64,000 nt of DNA from Saccharopolyspora_D taberi (GCF_039534165.1 NZ_BAAAUX010000040.1:1-64000), one strand, 5' to 3'. Numbered from the stretch's first letter, positions 1-8,123 are shown. The notes: generated by a model from the letters alone, not told the origin. Numbers and translations: made by a program.

Positions 1-1307
1 GGCTGCTCGGCCCGCGCGGCGCGCTCGGCCGGTCGCTGGAAAACGCGGCGCGGCTTCGCCTCATCCGCCGCGGACGCGGCAGGCGCTCCGGAGGCCGCCG
101 CAGGCGGCGCCTCCGCCGCTGCCGCGGGCGCTGCCCCGTCCGGGGCGACGGTCATCCGCCGCTCGACCCGTTCGAGCCGTTGCAGCAGCGCGGTTTCGCC
201 CTCCGAAACCGCGGGCAGCATCATCCGGGCGCAGAGCAGTTCGAGCAGCAGCCTGGGCGCGGTCGCCCCGCGCATCTCGGACAGCCCGGTGTGCACGATC
301 TCGGCGAACCGCGACAGCGTCGCCGCGCCGAGCTGTTCGGCCTGGGTCCGCATCCTGGTCAGCTCGTCACCGGCGGCGTCGATCAGACCGCGCTGGGCGG
401 CGTCGGGCACCGAGTGCAGCAGCACCAGGTCCCGCAGCCGGTCGAGCAGGTCGGAGGCGAAGCGGCGCGGATCGTGCCCGGCCTCCACCAGCTTGTCGAC
501 GGTGCCGTACACGGCGGCGCCGTCACCGGCCGCGAGCGCGTCCACCATGTCGTCGATGAGCGCGACGTCGGTGACCCCGAGCAGCGCGACCGCGCGCTCG
601 TAGGTGACGCCGTCCTCGCTGGCCCCGGCCAGCAGCTGGTCCAGCACGCTGAGGGTGTCCCGCGCCGAACCGCCACCGGCGCGGATCACCAGCGGGAACA
701 CCGAGGGCTCGACGCGCACGCCCTCCTCGCCGCAGATCCGCTCCAGCAGCTCCCGCATCACGCCGGGCGGCATCAGCCGGAACGGGTAGTGGTGGGTCCG
801 CGACCGGATGGTGGTGAGCACCTTGTCGGGCTCGGTGGTCGCGAAGACGAAGATCAGGTGTTCCGGCGGTTCCTCGACGATCTTGAGCAGGGCGTTGAAG
901 CCCTGCGTGGTGACCATGTGGGCCTCGTCGATGATGAAGATCCGGTAGCGCGACTGGGCCGGGGCGAAGAACGCGCGATCGCGCAGCTCGCGGGTGTCGT
1001 CGACACCGCCGTGGCTGGCCGCGTCGAGCTCGACGACGTCGACGCTGCCGCCGCCCTCGGGCGCGAGCGCGACGCAGGAGTCGCACTCGCCGCACGGGTC
1101 GGCGGTCGGCCCCTGCGCGCAGTTCAGCGACCGGGCGAGGATGCGCGCGCTGGAGGTCTTGCCGCAGCCGCGGGGGCCGGAGAACAGGTAGGCGTGGTTG
1201 ATCCGCCCGGACGACAGCGCGGTCCGCAGCGGTTCGGTGACGTGTTCCTGCCCGACGACCTCAGCGAAGGTCGCCGGCCGGTACTTGCGGTATAGGGCGA
1301 GCGCCAC
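1..1307 (-). CDS. dnaX: DNA polymerase III subunit gamma/tau (3' end beyond window)
   Basis: This is the clamp-loader ATPase of the replicative polymerase. The protein opens VALALYRKYRP and continues FAEVVGQEHV, the typical DnaX N terminus. The P-loop GPRGCGKTS is followed by a four-cysteine zinc site (NCAQGP, DPCGECDSC) and the DEAH-type Walker B box IIDEAHM. The arginine-finger region SARDTLSVLDQ is also present. After about residue 370 the sequence becomes an Ala/Pro-rich tau-like linker, and it runs off the window at base 1, so the C terminus is not seen. A GTG start at 1307 is chosen because the family motif begins there and a -10-like hexamer lies 8 bases upstream. Identification is secure. 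Confidence 0.96.
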   Translation of the reverse strand, partial: MALALYRKYRPATFAEVVGQEHVTEPLRTALSSGRINHAYLFSGPRGCGKTSSARILARSLNCAQGPTADPCGECDSCVALAPEGGGSVDVVELDAASHGGVDDTRELRDRAFFAPAQSRYRIFIIDEAHMVTTQGFNALLKIVEEPPEHLIFVFATTEPDKVLTTIRSRTHHYPFRLMPPGVMRELLERICGEEGVRVEPSVFPLVIRAGGGSARDTLSVLDQLLAGASEDGVTYERAVALLGVTDVALIDDMVDALAAGDGAAVYGTVDKLVEAGHDPRRFASDLLDRLRDLVLLHSVPDAAQRGLIDAAGDELTRMRTQAEQLGAATLSRFAEIVHTGLSEMRGATAPRLLLELLCARMMLPAVSEGETALLQRLERVERRMTVAPDGAAPAAAAEAPPAAASGAPAASAADEAKPRRVFQRPAERAARAEQ

Positions 1308-1314
1308 GGTCGAG

Positions 1315-1320
1315 ACCCTA
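1315..1320 (-). promoter_or_regulatory. -10-like hexamer of dnaX (leaderless start)
   Basis: TAGGGT read on the minus strand ends 8 bases before the GTG start of dnaX, and no Shine-Dalgarno sequence lies between. Spacing fits transcription starting at or next to the start codon. It is one of about a dozen similar arrangements in this window. Confidence 0.45.
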
Positions 1321-1361
1321 CGCGGTGGTGCCGACAGGGCGGATCCTGGTCCGGGAAGTAA

Positions 1362-1453
1362 AGGGGACCCCGTGCACCCGCCAGAGCCCGCTTACCCTTG
1401 CTGCCTTCCGGCCCTGGGGGAGTTCACAGGATGGACGCCGCACGAGGTCCACG
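1362..1453 (-). ncRNA. ffs: Signal recognition particle RNA, small (4.5S) type
   Basis: The minus strand carries the conserved SRP apical segment GGCCGGAAGGCAGCAAGGGTA, including the GGAAG and GCAAGGG loops bound by Ffh. The closing stem is visible: bases 1440-1450 pair with 1365-1375 over 11 positions (GGACCTCGTGC with GCACGGGGTCC, one G-U pair). The RNA guides membrane and secreted proteins to the Sec machinery together with Ffh. A gene just upstream of dnaX in the same orientation is the usual actinobacterial arrangement. End points are estimated from the stem. Confidence 0.92.
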
Positions 1454-1594
1454 GACAGTGTAGCCCACGCCCCGGCGGCCCCCGCAAAGGTGGGGTGCGG
1501 CAGCGATCCGGAGGGCATCGGAAATGAATTGAAGACAGGTTCCCGCAGCGCATTGTCGGCATTTGCCGGAAAGCTGGCTGCGGCGCCGGTGAAA

Positions 1595-1708
1595 CCTCCG
1601 GCTCGAAGCAGCGGCAAGGTCGTGTTCGACGTCCCGGCCGACGCGGGCAGGCTCACCCTGAAGTACCTGCCGATCGGCGCCACCGAACCCCTGGCCGACT
1701 GGCGCTGA
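1595..1708 (+). pseudogene. Remnant of a DUF4352-type lipoprotein C terminus
   Basis: The frame reads GKVVFDVPADAGRLTLKYLP and ends LADWR before a stop. This matches the closing beta strands of DUF4352 proteins. The intact DUF4352 lipoprotein in this window (22633-23205) ends with a very similar GTITYDVPADTDLSTVKIEW and TATWS. No signal peptide, lipobox or first half of the domain is visible upstream, and the preceding bases hold the SRP RNA. A decayed gene end is therefore the best reading. The relation is inferred from the motif, not from an alignment tool. Confidence 0.45.
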
Positions 1709-1791
1709 TCCGCGGCGGGGCCGAGCTGGTCCGCTCCGGGATCGACTCGCCCCCATCGCCGAAGCCGACCCAGCAGTCCCCCTCAGCCCCT

Positions 1792-2478
1792 TTAGAGGAA
1801 AATGTCGATTATCTGCTTAAATTGACCCAGGGTACTGTTTTCGGGCGAACTATCCCCCTTGCCCATCGCCACCGCATCGTTGTTAATCTTGGCCAGGAGC
1901 TTCTTTTCTTCCACTTCGGTTGCGCGATTCGCCAACTTGACAGTGACTTGATTGAGATCGCTTAGCACCCTCCCATAGTAGTCATCATTCGACAGGTTGT
2001 CCCAATCAGTAAATTTCGCGAAATCCGCGGCCATAACTTCGCCGAGGCCTCCCGAGTTCTGACTCCAAGCATCCAAAGTCTCCTTGACCACTAGCTGCCG
2101 CTCGGTCATTTGCTCCACGGGCGGCATCTTGAATCGTCCCTCTTTCGACTCTTTCAGTGCCTTGATCAGGTTCCCCAAAACCTTGTCCATCTTCTCGGAA
2201 TCGACGGGCGGCGTCGGAGATTCACCTTGCCCGGATTCCGCTTCCCTCCCAACCGAATACGCGATCTTGTTGATAGACATGACCCCCGCGGCCACATTCT
2301 TTTGGTGCTGCATCGGGTCACCGAAGAAGGCGCTGGCAGCATCGGTGGTATACGGAAGACTGACCTCTTGTTCGTACATTTTCGCGATGCTTTCCTGGAC
2401 TTCGGGCGACTGCGCCTGGAGCCAGCTCTTGTCTTCAGGCGACAGAACCGAAACAAGTTCGTCAAGGAACTCACCCAT
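1792..2478 (-). CDS. Hypothetical acidic soluble protein, low GC
   Basis: A 228-residue protein starting MGEFLDELVSVLSPEDKSW with a plausible SD sequence (GGAGGGGAG) before the ATG. It is rich in Glu, Asp, Lys and Gln, is predicted helical, and has no signal peptide or membrane segment. No family was recognised. Base and codon use differ sharply from the neighbours: many A/T-ending codons such as AAA, GAT, ATT and TTA, whereas nearby genes are strongly G/C-ending. This suggests recent horizontal arrival. It lies between the SRP RNA and tRNA-Ser(GGA), a common landing area. It stands alone on its strand, with 313 bp downstream that hold only a gene remnant. Function cannot be assigned. Confidence 0.75.
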   Translation of the reverse strand: MGEFLDELVSVLSPEDKSWLQAQSPEVQESIAKMYEQEVSLPYTTDAASAFFGDPMQHQKNVAAGVMSINKIAYSVGREAESGQGESPTPPVDSEKMDKVLGNLIKALKESKEGRFKMPPVEQMTERQLVVKETLDAWSQNSGGLGEVMAADFAKFTDWDNLSNDDYYGRVLSDLNQVTVKLANRATEVEEKKLLAKINNDAVAMGKGDSSPENSTLGQFKQIIDIFL

Positions 2479-2882
2479 GGGACTCCCCTCCCACTGGCCG
2501 ACAATGAGACCTCAGACTGCCAGAAGAGCAGGGAAGGCACCTTTTCCATCACTCGGCAGGCCAGACTGAAATGCGATCGAGTGAATCGATCTCCTGAGAG
2601 TGGCGAGCATTCTCGATCACCTTCGCGGGGACGCGTTCACAGGCACTTCTGCATGCCTGGCTTCGCACGCCCCGACACCGCAGTCCCAGGACGAAGAACT
2701 GCCCGCGACGTTCGGCGGTTCGGTCTTGTCCACCGGGGTCGACGTCATCTCCTCGCGCTCGACGAGCCACCCGGCCCACCGCTTCGCGGCGCAGAGGTGG
2801 CCACGCTCCACGACGCAACCCCGTCGCCCCAGGTCACGACCCGTATCCGCTGCTCAAAAAGCCACCTGCTAGGCTTCCGCAC
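2479..2882. other. Gene-poor stretch before tRNA-Ser(GGA)
   Basis: The 404 bases between the orphan low-GC gene and the tRNA contain no confident gene. A 64-codon minus-strand frame (2617-2811, GTG start, protein beginning MERGHLCAAKRWAGWLVERE) is the only candidate. Its SD sequence is weak and it resembles no family known to me. The first 100 bases are AT-rich and probably hold the promoter of the low-GC gene. Confidence 0.4.
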
Positions 2883-2971
2883 GGAGGATTGGCCGAGCGG
2901 CCTAAGGCGCACGATTGGAAATCGTGTTGGGTTAACAGCCCTCACGGGTTCGAATCCCGTATCCTCCGCCA
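2883..2971 (+). tRNA. tRNA-Ser (anticodon GGA), CCA encoded
   Basis: The acceptor stem GGAGGAT pairs with ATCCTCC. The anticodon stem CACGA/TCGTG encloses the loop TTGGAAA with anticodon GGA, which reads UCC and UCU. A long variable arm (class II tRNA) and the T-loop segment GGTTCGAATCC are present. The 3' CCA is encoded at 2969-2971. Confidence 0.96.
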
Positions 2972-2977
2972 GCGCGG

Positions 2978-3008
2978 AAAGCCCGGGTGTCACCGACACC
3001 CGGGCTTT
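2978..3008. terminator. Strong hairpin shared by tRNA-Ser and the nuclease gene
   Basis: Perfect 14-bp arms (AAAGCCCGGGTGTC and its complement) around a 3-base loop, flanked by A/T on both sides. It lies just 3' of the tRNA and 3' of the convergent gene at 3022, so it can act in both directions. Confidence 0.85.
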
Positions 3009-3021
3009 CGTCGTCGCGGGG

Positions 3022-4830
3022 TCAGCCCCTGAGGCGGACCACCTGCGGGTCGTGGTCGCTGGCCTGGTCGGCGAACTCGGCGTTGACGTGCACCACGTCG
3101 TAGTCGGCCGTCCCGGCGGCGGGGCTGGTCAGGATGTGGTCCAGCGCCTGGGAGTTCCCGTCGTAGACGTAGCTGTAGCGCTCGTTCGGCGGCAGCGAGT
3201 CCGCCGCGTCGACCAGCGCGCCGTCGGCGGTCAGCGTCCGCAGGGTCGGCGAGAAGCCGAAGTCGTTGAGGTCGCCCGCGACGACGACCCTGGCCTCGGC
3301 GTCGATTCCCCGCAGCTCGTCGACGAAACCGCGCACCGCCTCGGCCTGCGCGGTCCGCTGCTCCTCCGAAGTGCGCCGCGGCGGCTGGAACCGGCCGTGC
3401 AGCGGCTGGTCGCCGCCCTTGGAGTTGAAGTGGTTGGCGACCACGAAGACCTGCTTGCCCTGGAAGGTGAACTCGCCGACCAGCGGCTTGCGGCTGCTCT
3501 CCCACGCCGGGTTCGCCGGGTCGATGCGGCCGGGGGACGCGCTCAGCGCGGCGCGGTCGCCGTCGGCCACCGGGCGCACCGGGGTCACCGCGTCGCCACC
3601 CGGTCGATCCACAAAGGACACCCGGGCCGGGTTGAACAGGAACGCCACCCGGATGTTGCCGCCCGGCTGACCGCCGTCGGCGTTGTTCTCCGGGTCGATC
3701 TGCCGCCACTCGTAGCGCGGGCCGCCCGCCGCCGCGATCGCGTCGGTGAACCGGCGCAGCGTCTCGTCGGCGGCGACCACGCCGTCGTCGGTCGCACCGG
3801 TGTTGTCCTGGACCTCCTCCAGCGCCAGCACGTCCGGCGCCGCCAGGTTGCCCGCGACGGCCTTGGCGAGCTGGTCGAACTTGGCCTGCTCGTTGTCGCC
3901 GCCGAGGTTCTCGACGTTGTAGGTCGCCACCGACAGCTCGTCCTCGGCCTGCGGCCGGGTCGTCTCGCGCTCCAGCCCGCCCGGCTGGTGCTCGCCGAGG
4001 GCCGCGGCCTCCAGCACGTAGCCGCCGAAGCGGCTGTAGTCCAGCGGACCCGCGGTCGCGCCGCCCAGCCGGTCGCCCACGTCGGCCTTCGGGAACGGCC
4101 GCTCGGCGAACGGGATCAGCGACTCGACCTTCAGCCTGCCGCTGTTGTTCTCCGCGTACCCGGTGTAGGCGGTGCCGCCGCGCCCGGTCGCGTTCTGCTC
4201 GGGCTTGCTGGTCACCCACAGCGCGTTGTAGCCGTCGGTCGGCCCGACCACGCGGGCGTCGCGCACGCTCAGGCTCATGCCCTCGCGCGACTCGTAGAAG
4301 TCGAGCGCGAAGGCCGCCGGGTCGAGGTCGAGCTTGTCCAGCTCGCCCTCCGGGGAGTAGGCCGCCGGGACGGTCTCGGGCCCCAGCTCCTCGGGCCGGA
4401 TCTCGCCCTTGCCGGTGACCTGCCAGGTCGCGCCGGTCAGCTCGGTGACCGACTGGTTCGGCGTGTCCTCGGGGCTCTCACCCTCGGCGAGCGGGTAGTA
4501 CTCGGTGACCTTGCCCGCCACCGACACCGCGTCGCCGACGGCGACCCGCGGCGTTTCCCCGCCGGTGAACACGAACAGGCCCTCGCTGGTGCGCGCGTCG
4601 GCGTCCGGTTCCGGGTCCTGGACCCAGAAACCCCGGGCCGAGCCGAACGCCCGGACTCCGGTGACCACCCCGGGCACGTCGGCGACCTCCTGGCCGACGA
4701 GGTCGGACACCCGGCCGGTGCCCTGGATGTCGTGGATGCGGACCGCTGCCTGCGCCGTCGCGACCGGCGCCACGGATAACGCGCCCAGGACGACGACCAC
4801 ACCCGCGGCGAGCGTCGAGTTCCTCACCAC
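3022..4830 (-). CDS. Secreted endonuclease/exonuclease/phosphatase-family protein (ExeM/NucH-like)
   Basis: A 602-residue exported protein. A signal peptide (MVRNSTLAAGVVVVLGALSV, cleavage after AQA) is followed by an OB-like N-terminal half (RIHDIQGTGRVSDLVGQEV). The EEP catalytic domain occupies roughly residues 300-602. Family motifs are ATYNVENLGG, ALEEVQDN with the metal-binding Glu, NHFNSKGGD, AGDLNDFG, LDHIL and the terminal SDHDPQ with the catalytic His. The layout matches extracellular nucleases of the ExeM/YhcR group, which degrade extracellular DNA or RNA for phosphate. Substrate is inferred from family only. It is transcribed convergently toward tRNA-Ser(GGA) and has its own terminator. 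Confidence 0.88.
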   Translation of the reverse strand: MVRNSTLAAGVVVVLGALSVAPVATAQAAVRIHDIQGTGRVSDLVGQEVADVPGVVTGVRAFGSARGFWVQDPEPDADARTSEGLFVFTGGETPRVAVGDAVSVAGKVTEYYPLAEGESPEDTPNQSVTELTGATWQVTGKGEIRPEELGPETVPAAYSPEGELDKLDLDPAAFALDFYESREGMSLSVRDARVVGPTDGYNALWVTSKPEQNATGRGGTAYTGYAENNSGRLKVESLIPFAERPFPKADVGDRLGGATAGPLDYSRFGGYVLEAAALGEHQPGGLERETTRPQAEDELSVATYNVENLGGDNEQAKFDQLAKAVAGNLAAPDVLALEEVQDNTGATDDGVVAADETLRRFTDAIAAAGGPRYEWRQIDPENNADGGQPGGNIRVAFLFNPARVSFVDRPGGDAVTPVRPVADGDRAALSASPGRIDPANPAWESSRKPLVGEFTFQGKQVFVVANHFNSKGGDQPLHGRFQPPRRTSEEQRTAQAEAVRGFVDELRGIDAEARVVVAGDLNDFGFSPTLRTLTADGALVDAADSLPPNERYSYVYDGNSQALDHILTSPAAGTADYDVVHVNAEFADQASDHDPQVVRLRG

Positions 4831-4964
4831 TTATGCACCTTCCCCGTTTTGAAAACTTCACTCCGCAGAGTGAAAATACCGGGAAGGAATAACGAAGAGT
4901 GGTCATCCGTATGGCCCAAGTAAGGCTTCCGTATGACGTCCGCGCGGCACCGCCACGCACAGCA

Positions 4965-5000
4965 AAGAGCCGGTCACCGCGACTGCGATGACCGGCTCTT
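4965..5000 (-). terminator. Terminator of tRNA-Ser(CGA)
   Basis: Twelve-base perfect arms (AAGAGCCGGTCA and complement) with a 12-base loop, immediately 3' of the tRNA on the minus strand. Confidence 0.75.
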
Positions 5001-5005
5001 GCGAG

Positions 5006-5091
5006 CGGTAGCGGTGGGATTCGAACCCACGGTGGCGGTTAACCACACACGCTTTCGAGGCGTGCTCCTTAGGCCGCTCGGACACGCTACC
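5006..5091 (-). tRNA. tRNA-Ser (anticodon CGA)
   Basis: On the minus strand the acceptor GGTAGCG pairs with CGCTACC. The anticodon loop CTCGAAA gives anticodon CGA, which reads UCG. There is a long variable arm and a T-loop GGTTCGAATCC. CCA is not encoded. Confidence 0.95.
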
Positions 5092-5134
5092 GCCGACAAG
5101 CGTAACGGACGCCCTGATCAACCTCGCGCGGGGG

Positions 5135-5677
5135 TCACCGCCAGGCCCGCATCGCGTCCGCCAGGGTCGCCCGCGCCCTGGACAGCCGACCGCGCACGGC
5201 CTGCTCACCCGCGCCGACCCGGCGGCCGATCTCCAGCGACGAAAGCCCGTGGATCTCGGCCAGCAGCCAGACGTCGCGCTGCCCGGCGGGCAGCCCGGCC
5301 AGCGCCAGGCCCAGCGCCCGCACGCCCTGGCCGACCTCGGCCAGCCGCTGCGGGTCGCCCGCCGACCCGGCGAGCTCGGGCACGACGGCCACCGGGTAGG
5401 TCCGGCGGGTCCGGCGCCTGCGCAGCACGATCAGGCAGCGCCTGCGGGCGATCTGGAACAGCCAGGCCCGGGTCGCCCCGAAGTCGGTGACCCCGGCCAT
5501 CTCGCGCCAGGCGGTGGCGAACACGTCCTGGACGACGTCCTCGGCCTCGGCGCGGTCGTTGAGCATCCGCAGGGCCAGGCCGAAGACCGGGTCCGAGTGG
5601 CGGCGGACGAGCTCGGTGAACGCGACCTCGTCACCGGCGGCGACCCTGGCTCCCAGCACGGCATCGGTCGGCTCCAC
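5135..5677 (-). CDS. RNA polymerase ECF sigma factor
   Basis: A 180-residue sigma-70-family protein. Region 2 covers about residues 20-85 (FTELVRRHSDPVFGLALRML, then EAEDVVQDVFATAWR and the core/-10 binding helix). Region 4 covers about 120-175 and includes the HTH LSSLEIGRRVGAGEQAVRGR. The long middle linker and absence of regions 1 and 3 are typical of ECF factors, which direct polymerase to stress or envelope regulons. No anti-sigma factor is adjacent: the downstream neighbour is the tRNA and the upstream gene is tadA. Control is therefore either by an unlinked partner or transcriptional. The GTG start follows a G-rich SD. Confidence 0.87.
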   Translation of the reverse strand: MEPTDAVLGARVAAGDEVAFTELVRRHSDPVFGLALRMLNDRAEAEDVVQDVFATAWREMAGVTDFGATRAWLFQIARRRCLIVLRRRRTRRTYPVAVVPELAGSAGDPQRLAEVGQGVRALGLALAGLPAGQRDVWLLAEIHGLSSLEIGRRVGAGEQAVRGRLSRARATLADAMRAWR

Positions 5678-5785
5678 GCCACCCCCCGCAATGCGATGGA
5701 TCCGCCCGCTTCGGCTCGCGGGGTGGATCCATCGTCACAGCAGGCCGGAGGGTTCACCGGCTGGACAGGCCACCCGAACCGGTGA

Positions 5786-6262
5786 TCATGGTCGGTGGCC
5801 GTGGAAGAAGTCCTCCAGCACGGCGGTGCACTCGTCGGCCAGGACACCGCCGACGACCTCGGGCCGGTGGTTGGTCCGCCGGTCGCGGACCACGTCCCAC
5901 AGCGAGCCGACCGCCCCGGTCCGCGGCTCCCAGCAGCCGAAGACCACCCGCGCGACCCTGGCCAGCACCAACGCCCCCGCGCACATCGTGCACGGCTCGA
6001 CGGTGACCGCCAGCGTGCAGCCCTCCAGCCGCCAGCCGTCGCCGTGCGCTGCCGCCGCCCGCCGCAGCGCCAGGATCTCGGCGTGCGCGGTCGGGTCCCG
6101 GAGGGCTTCGCGCTGGTTGTGAGCGGTGGCCAGCACCCGGCCGTCCGGATCGGCCACGACCGCCCCGATCGGAACATCCCCAGTGGACAGCGCGCCCGGC
6201 GCGACCCGCAGCGCGGCCCGCACCAGCTCGACGTCGGCGGCGCGGTGGGCACCGGCGCTCAC
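5786..6262 (-). CDS. tadA: tRNA-specific adenosine-34 deaminase
   Basis: A 158-residue cytidine-deaminase-fold enzyme that converts A34 to inosine in tRNA-Arg(ACG). The zinc site is complete: HAEI (His ligand and proton-shuttle Glu) and PCTMC (two Cys ligands). The N terminus DVPIGAVVAD is typical. Its substrate tRNA-Arg(ACG) is encoded in the same window at 15416-15488. The GTG start overlaps the stop of the upstream gene (GTGA), so the two are translationally coupled. Confidence 0.93.
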   Translation of the reverse strand: MSAGAHRAADVELVRAALRVAPGALSTGDVPIGAVVADPDGRVLATAHNQREALRDPTAHAEILALRRAAAAHGDGWRLEGCTLAVTVEPCTMCAGALVLARVARVVFGCWEPRTGAVGSLWDVVRDRRTNHRPEVVGGVLADECTAVLEDFFHGHRP

Positions 6263-6747
6263 TGGTCCAGCTTCTCCATCAGGCCCGCGAACTGGTCGCC
6301 GAAACCGCAGCGCTGGGCGATCATCTCCAGCTGCTCGTCGGGGTAGAGGTCGACCTCCTCGATGATCACCAGGAGCTCGCCCTCGGGCAGGCCGATGTCG
6401 GAGAGGATGGCCAGGTTGCCCTCCGGCCAGACCTCGTCGTCGTCCTCGTCCGGCGGGTCGATGCGCAGCAGGTCGAGCACGTCGGCGGCGATGTCGTAGT
6501 CCAGCGCCGCGGCCGCGTCCGAGAGCAGCAGGTCAACCCCGCCGGGGACGGGGCGGACCAGGACGAAGAACTCGTCGTCCACATTGCACATGCCGAACAC
6601 CGCGCCGGTGGATCTCAACCCGCGCAGTTCCGTGATCGCGGCGTCGAGACCCGCCAGCACCGAGCTGTCCATCGCGCTGCACCGCCACCGGCCGTCCTCC
6701 CGCACCACGGCAACGGCGAAGCCCGCGACCGGCTCCTGGACCGTCAT
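6259..6747 (-). CDS. tRNA adenosine deaminase-associated protein
   Basis: A 162-residue acidic protein beginning MTVQEPVAGFAVAVVREDGR. It has an Asp/Glu run (DPPDEDDDEVWPEG) and ends GFGDQFAGLMEKLDQ. This is the conserved actinobacterial partner always found beside tadA (Rv3753c type). Its biochemical role is unknown. It heads a two-gene operon with tadA. The ATG at 6747 was chosen because the conserved N terminus starts there and a -10-like TACGGT sits 7 bases upstream. An upstream in-frame extension would run through the divergent tyrA gene. Confidence 0.85.
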   Translation of the reverse strand: MTVQEPVAGFAVAVVREDGRWRCSAMDSSVLAGLDAAITELRGLRSTGAVFGMCNVDDEFFVLVRPVPGGVDLLLSDAAAALDYDIAADVLDLLRIDPPDEDDDEVWPEGNLAILSDIGLPEGELLVIIEEVDLYPDEQLEMIAQRCGFGDQFAGLMEKLDQ

Positions 6748-6753
6748 GAGGAC

Positions 6754-6759
6754 ACCGTA
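6754..6759 (-). promoter_or_regulatory. -10-like TACGGT for the tadA operon
   Basis: TACGGT on the minus strand ends 7 bases before the ATG at 6747, with no Shine-Dalgarno sequence between. It is a candidate leaderless promoter. Confidence 0.45.
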
Positions 6760-6874
6760 GAGGGTGCGAACGCCACCCGAAAGCACTATTGCGCGCTCGT
6801 AACCTTCCGAGCTCGCTTTCTTGCTCGTCCGGGTGCGCCGGTCACCTTCCGAAGTGGTCCGGCAGGATGGCCCC

Positions 6875-7840
6875 ATGCGTGCCGTGTGCGTCATCGGACT
6901 GGGACTGATCGGCGGCTCCGTCCTGCGGGCCGCCTCCGCCGCCGGCCGCCCCGCTTGGGGCGCCACGGCGTCCTCGGCGGACGCCGACGCCGCGCGGGCC
7001 GACGGCTTCGCCGTCGAGGCCACCGCGGACGCGCTGCGGCGGGCCGCCGCGGAGGACGCGCTGGTCGTGATCGCGACCCCGCTGACGGCGGTCCGCGAAG
7101 TGCTCCGCGAGGTCGCCTGGCACGCGCCGGAGGCGTGGCTGACCGACGTGGTCAGCGTCAAGGACCCGGTGGACGCCGAGGTCCGGAGCCTGCTGCCGGG
7201 CGCGCGGTACGCGGGCGGGCACCCGATGGCCGGGGTCGCCGCGTCCGGCTGGAGCGCGGGCTCGGCGGAGCTGTTCCGCGGCGCCGCCTGGGCGGTGACG
7301 GTCGAGGAGGACACCCGGCTCGACGCGTGGCGGGAGGCCGCCGCGCTCGCGATCGACTGCGGCGCCCAGGTGGTGGCGGCCTCGGCGGCGGAGCACGACT
7401 CGGCGGTCGCCCGGATCTCGCACCTGCCGCACGTGTTCGCCGCGGTGCTCGCGGCCGTCGGCGCGGACGGCGGCGCGCTCGCGCTGTCGCTGGCGGCGGG
7501 CTCGTTCCGGGACGGCACCCGGGTCGCGGGCAGCGAGCCGGAGCTGGTGCGGGCGATGACCGAGGGCAACCGGGTCGCGCTGCTGGACGCGGTGGACGAC
7601 GCGCTGGGCAGGCTCGGCGCGGCGCGCGGTTCGCTCGCCTCCACCGGCGGCCTGAAGTCCACTGTGGATGCCGGCCACGACGCGCGCGCCGAGCTGGAGT
7701 CGCTGCGCGCGGGCGACCCCGAGCGGCTGGACGTGCGGTGGGACGAGCCGGAGGTGCTGGAGCGCCTGCGCGAGCACGGTGCGGCGGGCGGCCGGATCGT
7801 CGCGCTCGGCGCCGAGACCGTCACGGTCGAACTGCCGTGA
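6875..7840 (+). CDS. tyrA: Prephenate dehydrogenase
   Basis: A 321-residue NAD(P)-dependent enzyme of tyrosine synthesis. A Rossmann motif (VIGLGLIGGS) opens the protein. It is followed by the nucleotide-binding segment DALVVIATPL, the conserved DVVSVK and the substrate-site motif GGHPMAG. Catalytic-region HDSAVARISHLPH is also present. The ATG at 6875 is preferred over an upstream in-frame GTG/TTG extension because the Rossmann fold begins at residue 3. A CAGGAT box ends 7 bases before it, consistent with a leaderless message. It is transcribed away from the tadA pair. The same neighbour set occurs in mycobacteria (Rv3752c-Rv3754). Confidence 0.92.
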   Translation: MRAVCVIGLGLIGGSVLRAASAAGRPAWGATASSADADAARADGFAVEATADALRRAAAEDALVVIATPLTAVREVLREVAWHAPEAWLTDVVSVKDPVDAEVRSLLPGARYAGGHPMAGVAASGWSAGSAELFRGAAWAVTVEEDTRLDAWREAAALAIDCGAQVVAASAAEHDSAVARISHLPHVFAAVLAAVGADGGALALSLAAGSFRDGTRVAGSEPELVRAMTEGNRVALLDAVDDALGRLGAARGSLASTGGLKSTVDAGHDARAELESLRAGDPERLDVRWDEPEVLERLREHGAAGGRIVALGAETVTVELP

Positions 7841-7843
7841 CGC

Positions 7844-7878
7844 GGAGGGGCCGCCCGGTGCGCTCGGGCGGCCCCTCC
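7844..7878 (+). terminator. tyrA terminator
   Basis: Perfect 14-bp arms (GGAGGGGCCGCCCG and complement) around a 7-base loop, four bases after the tyrA stop codon. Confidence 0.85.
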
Positions 7879-8033
7879 CGGAACCACTCCGGCCGCTGCC
7901 GGCCGGGACGGGGCCGAGCCGTCCCGCCGTCAGCCCTGGCCGGGTGGTGGAACCTTTTCGCGAAGCTAAGCCGCCCAAGCCGCCGATGCTCACCCGGACC
8001 GGCGAATCCGCTCCACCGGGTGACGCAATCTCG

Positions 8034-8063
8034 TTGTCCCGCGATCGCGGTCAGCGCTACATT
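8034..8063 (+). promoter_or_regulatory. Promoter of the TetR-P450 operon
   Basis: Candidate -35 TTGTCC (8034-8039) and -10 TACATT (8058-8063) with an 18-base spacer. The operator palindrome starts 12 bases after the -10, so a bound repressor would block the start or early elongation. Confidence 0.5.
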
Positions 8064-8075
8064 GCATGTGACCGG

Positions 8076-8100
8076 ATGACCAGATTTCAAATCTGGTCAT
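8076..8100. promoter_or_regulatory. Perfect 25-bp palindromic operator
   Basis: Two 12-base arms, ATGACCAGATTT and AAATCTGGTCAT, are exact complements about a single central C. It lies in the leader of the TetR gene, 10 bases before its SD sequence AGGAGG. Length and symmetry fit a TetR-family operator for autorepression of the regulator and the P450. Confidence 0.85.
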
Positions 8101-8123
8101 CGAGTCAACCAGGAGGAAACCCA

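Noticed and set aside
2110..4779. Very long plus-strand open frame opposite the low-GC gene, tRNA and nuclease gene
   Set aside because: It is an antisense shadow of high-GC coding sequence, runs through a tRNA gene, and its Arg/Val/Leu-rich product has no domain.
4965..5091. tRNA-Ser(CGA) as an att site of an integrated element
   Set aside because: No integrase gene and no repeated tRNA 3' end were found nearby; the adjacent inverted repeat is explained as a terminator.
5135..5677. ECF sigma factor with a linked anti-sigma factor
   Set aside because: Neither flanking gene encodes a membrane or zinc-binding anti-sigma protein: the neighbours are tadA and a tRNA.
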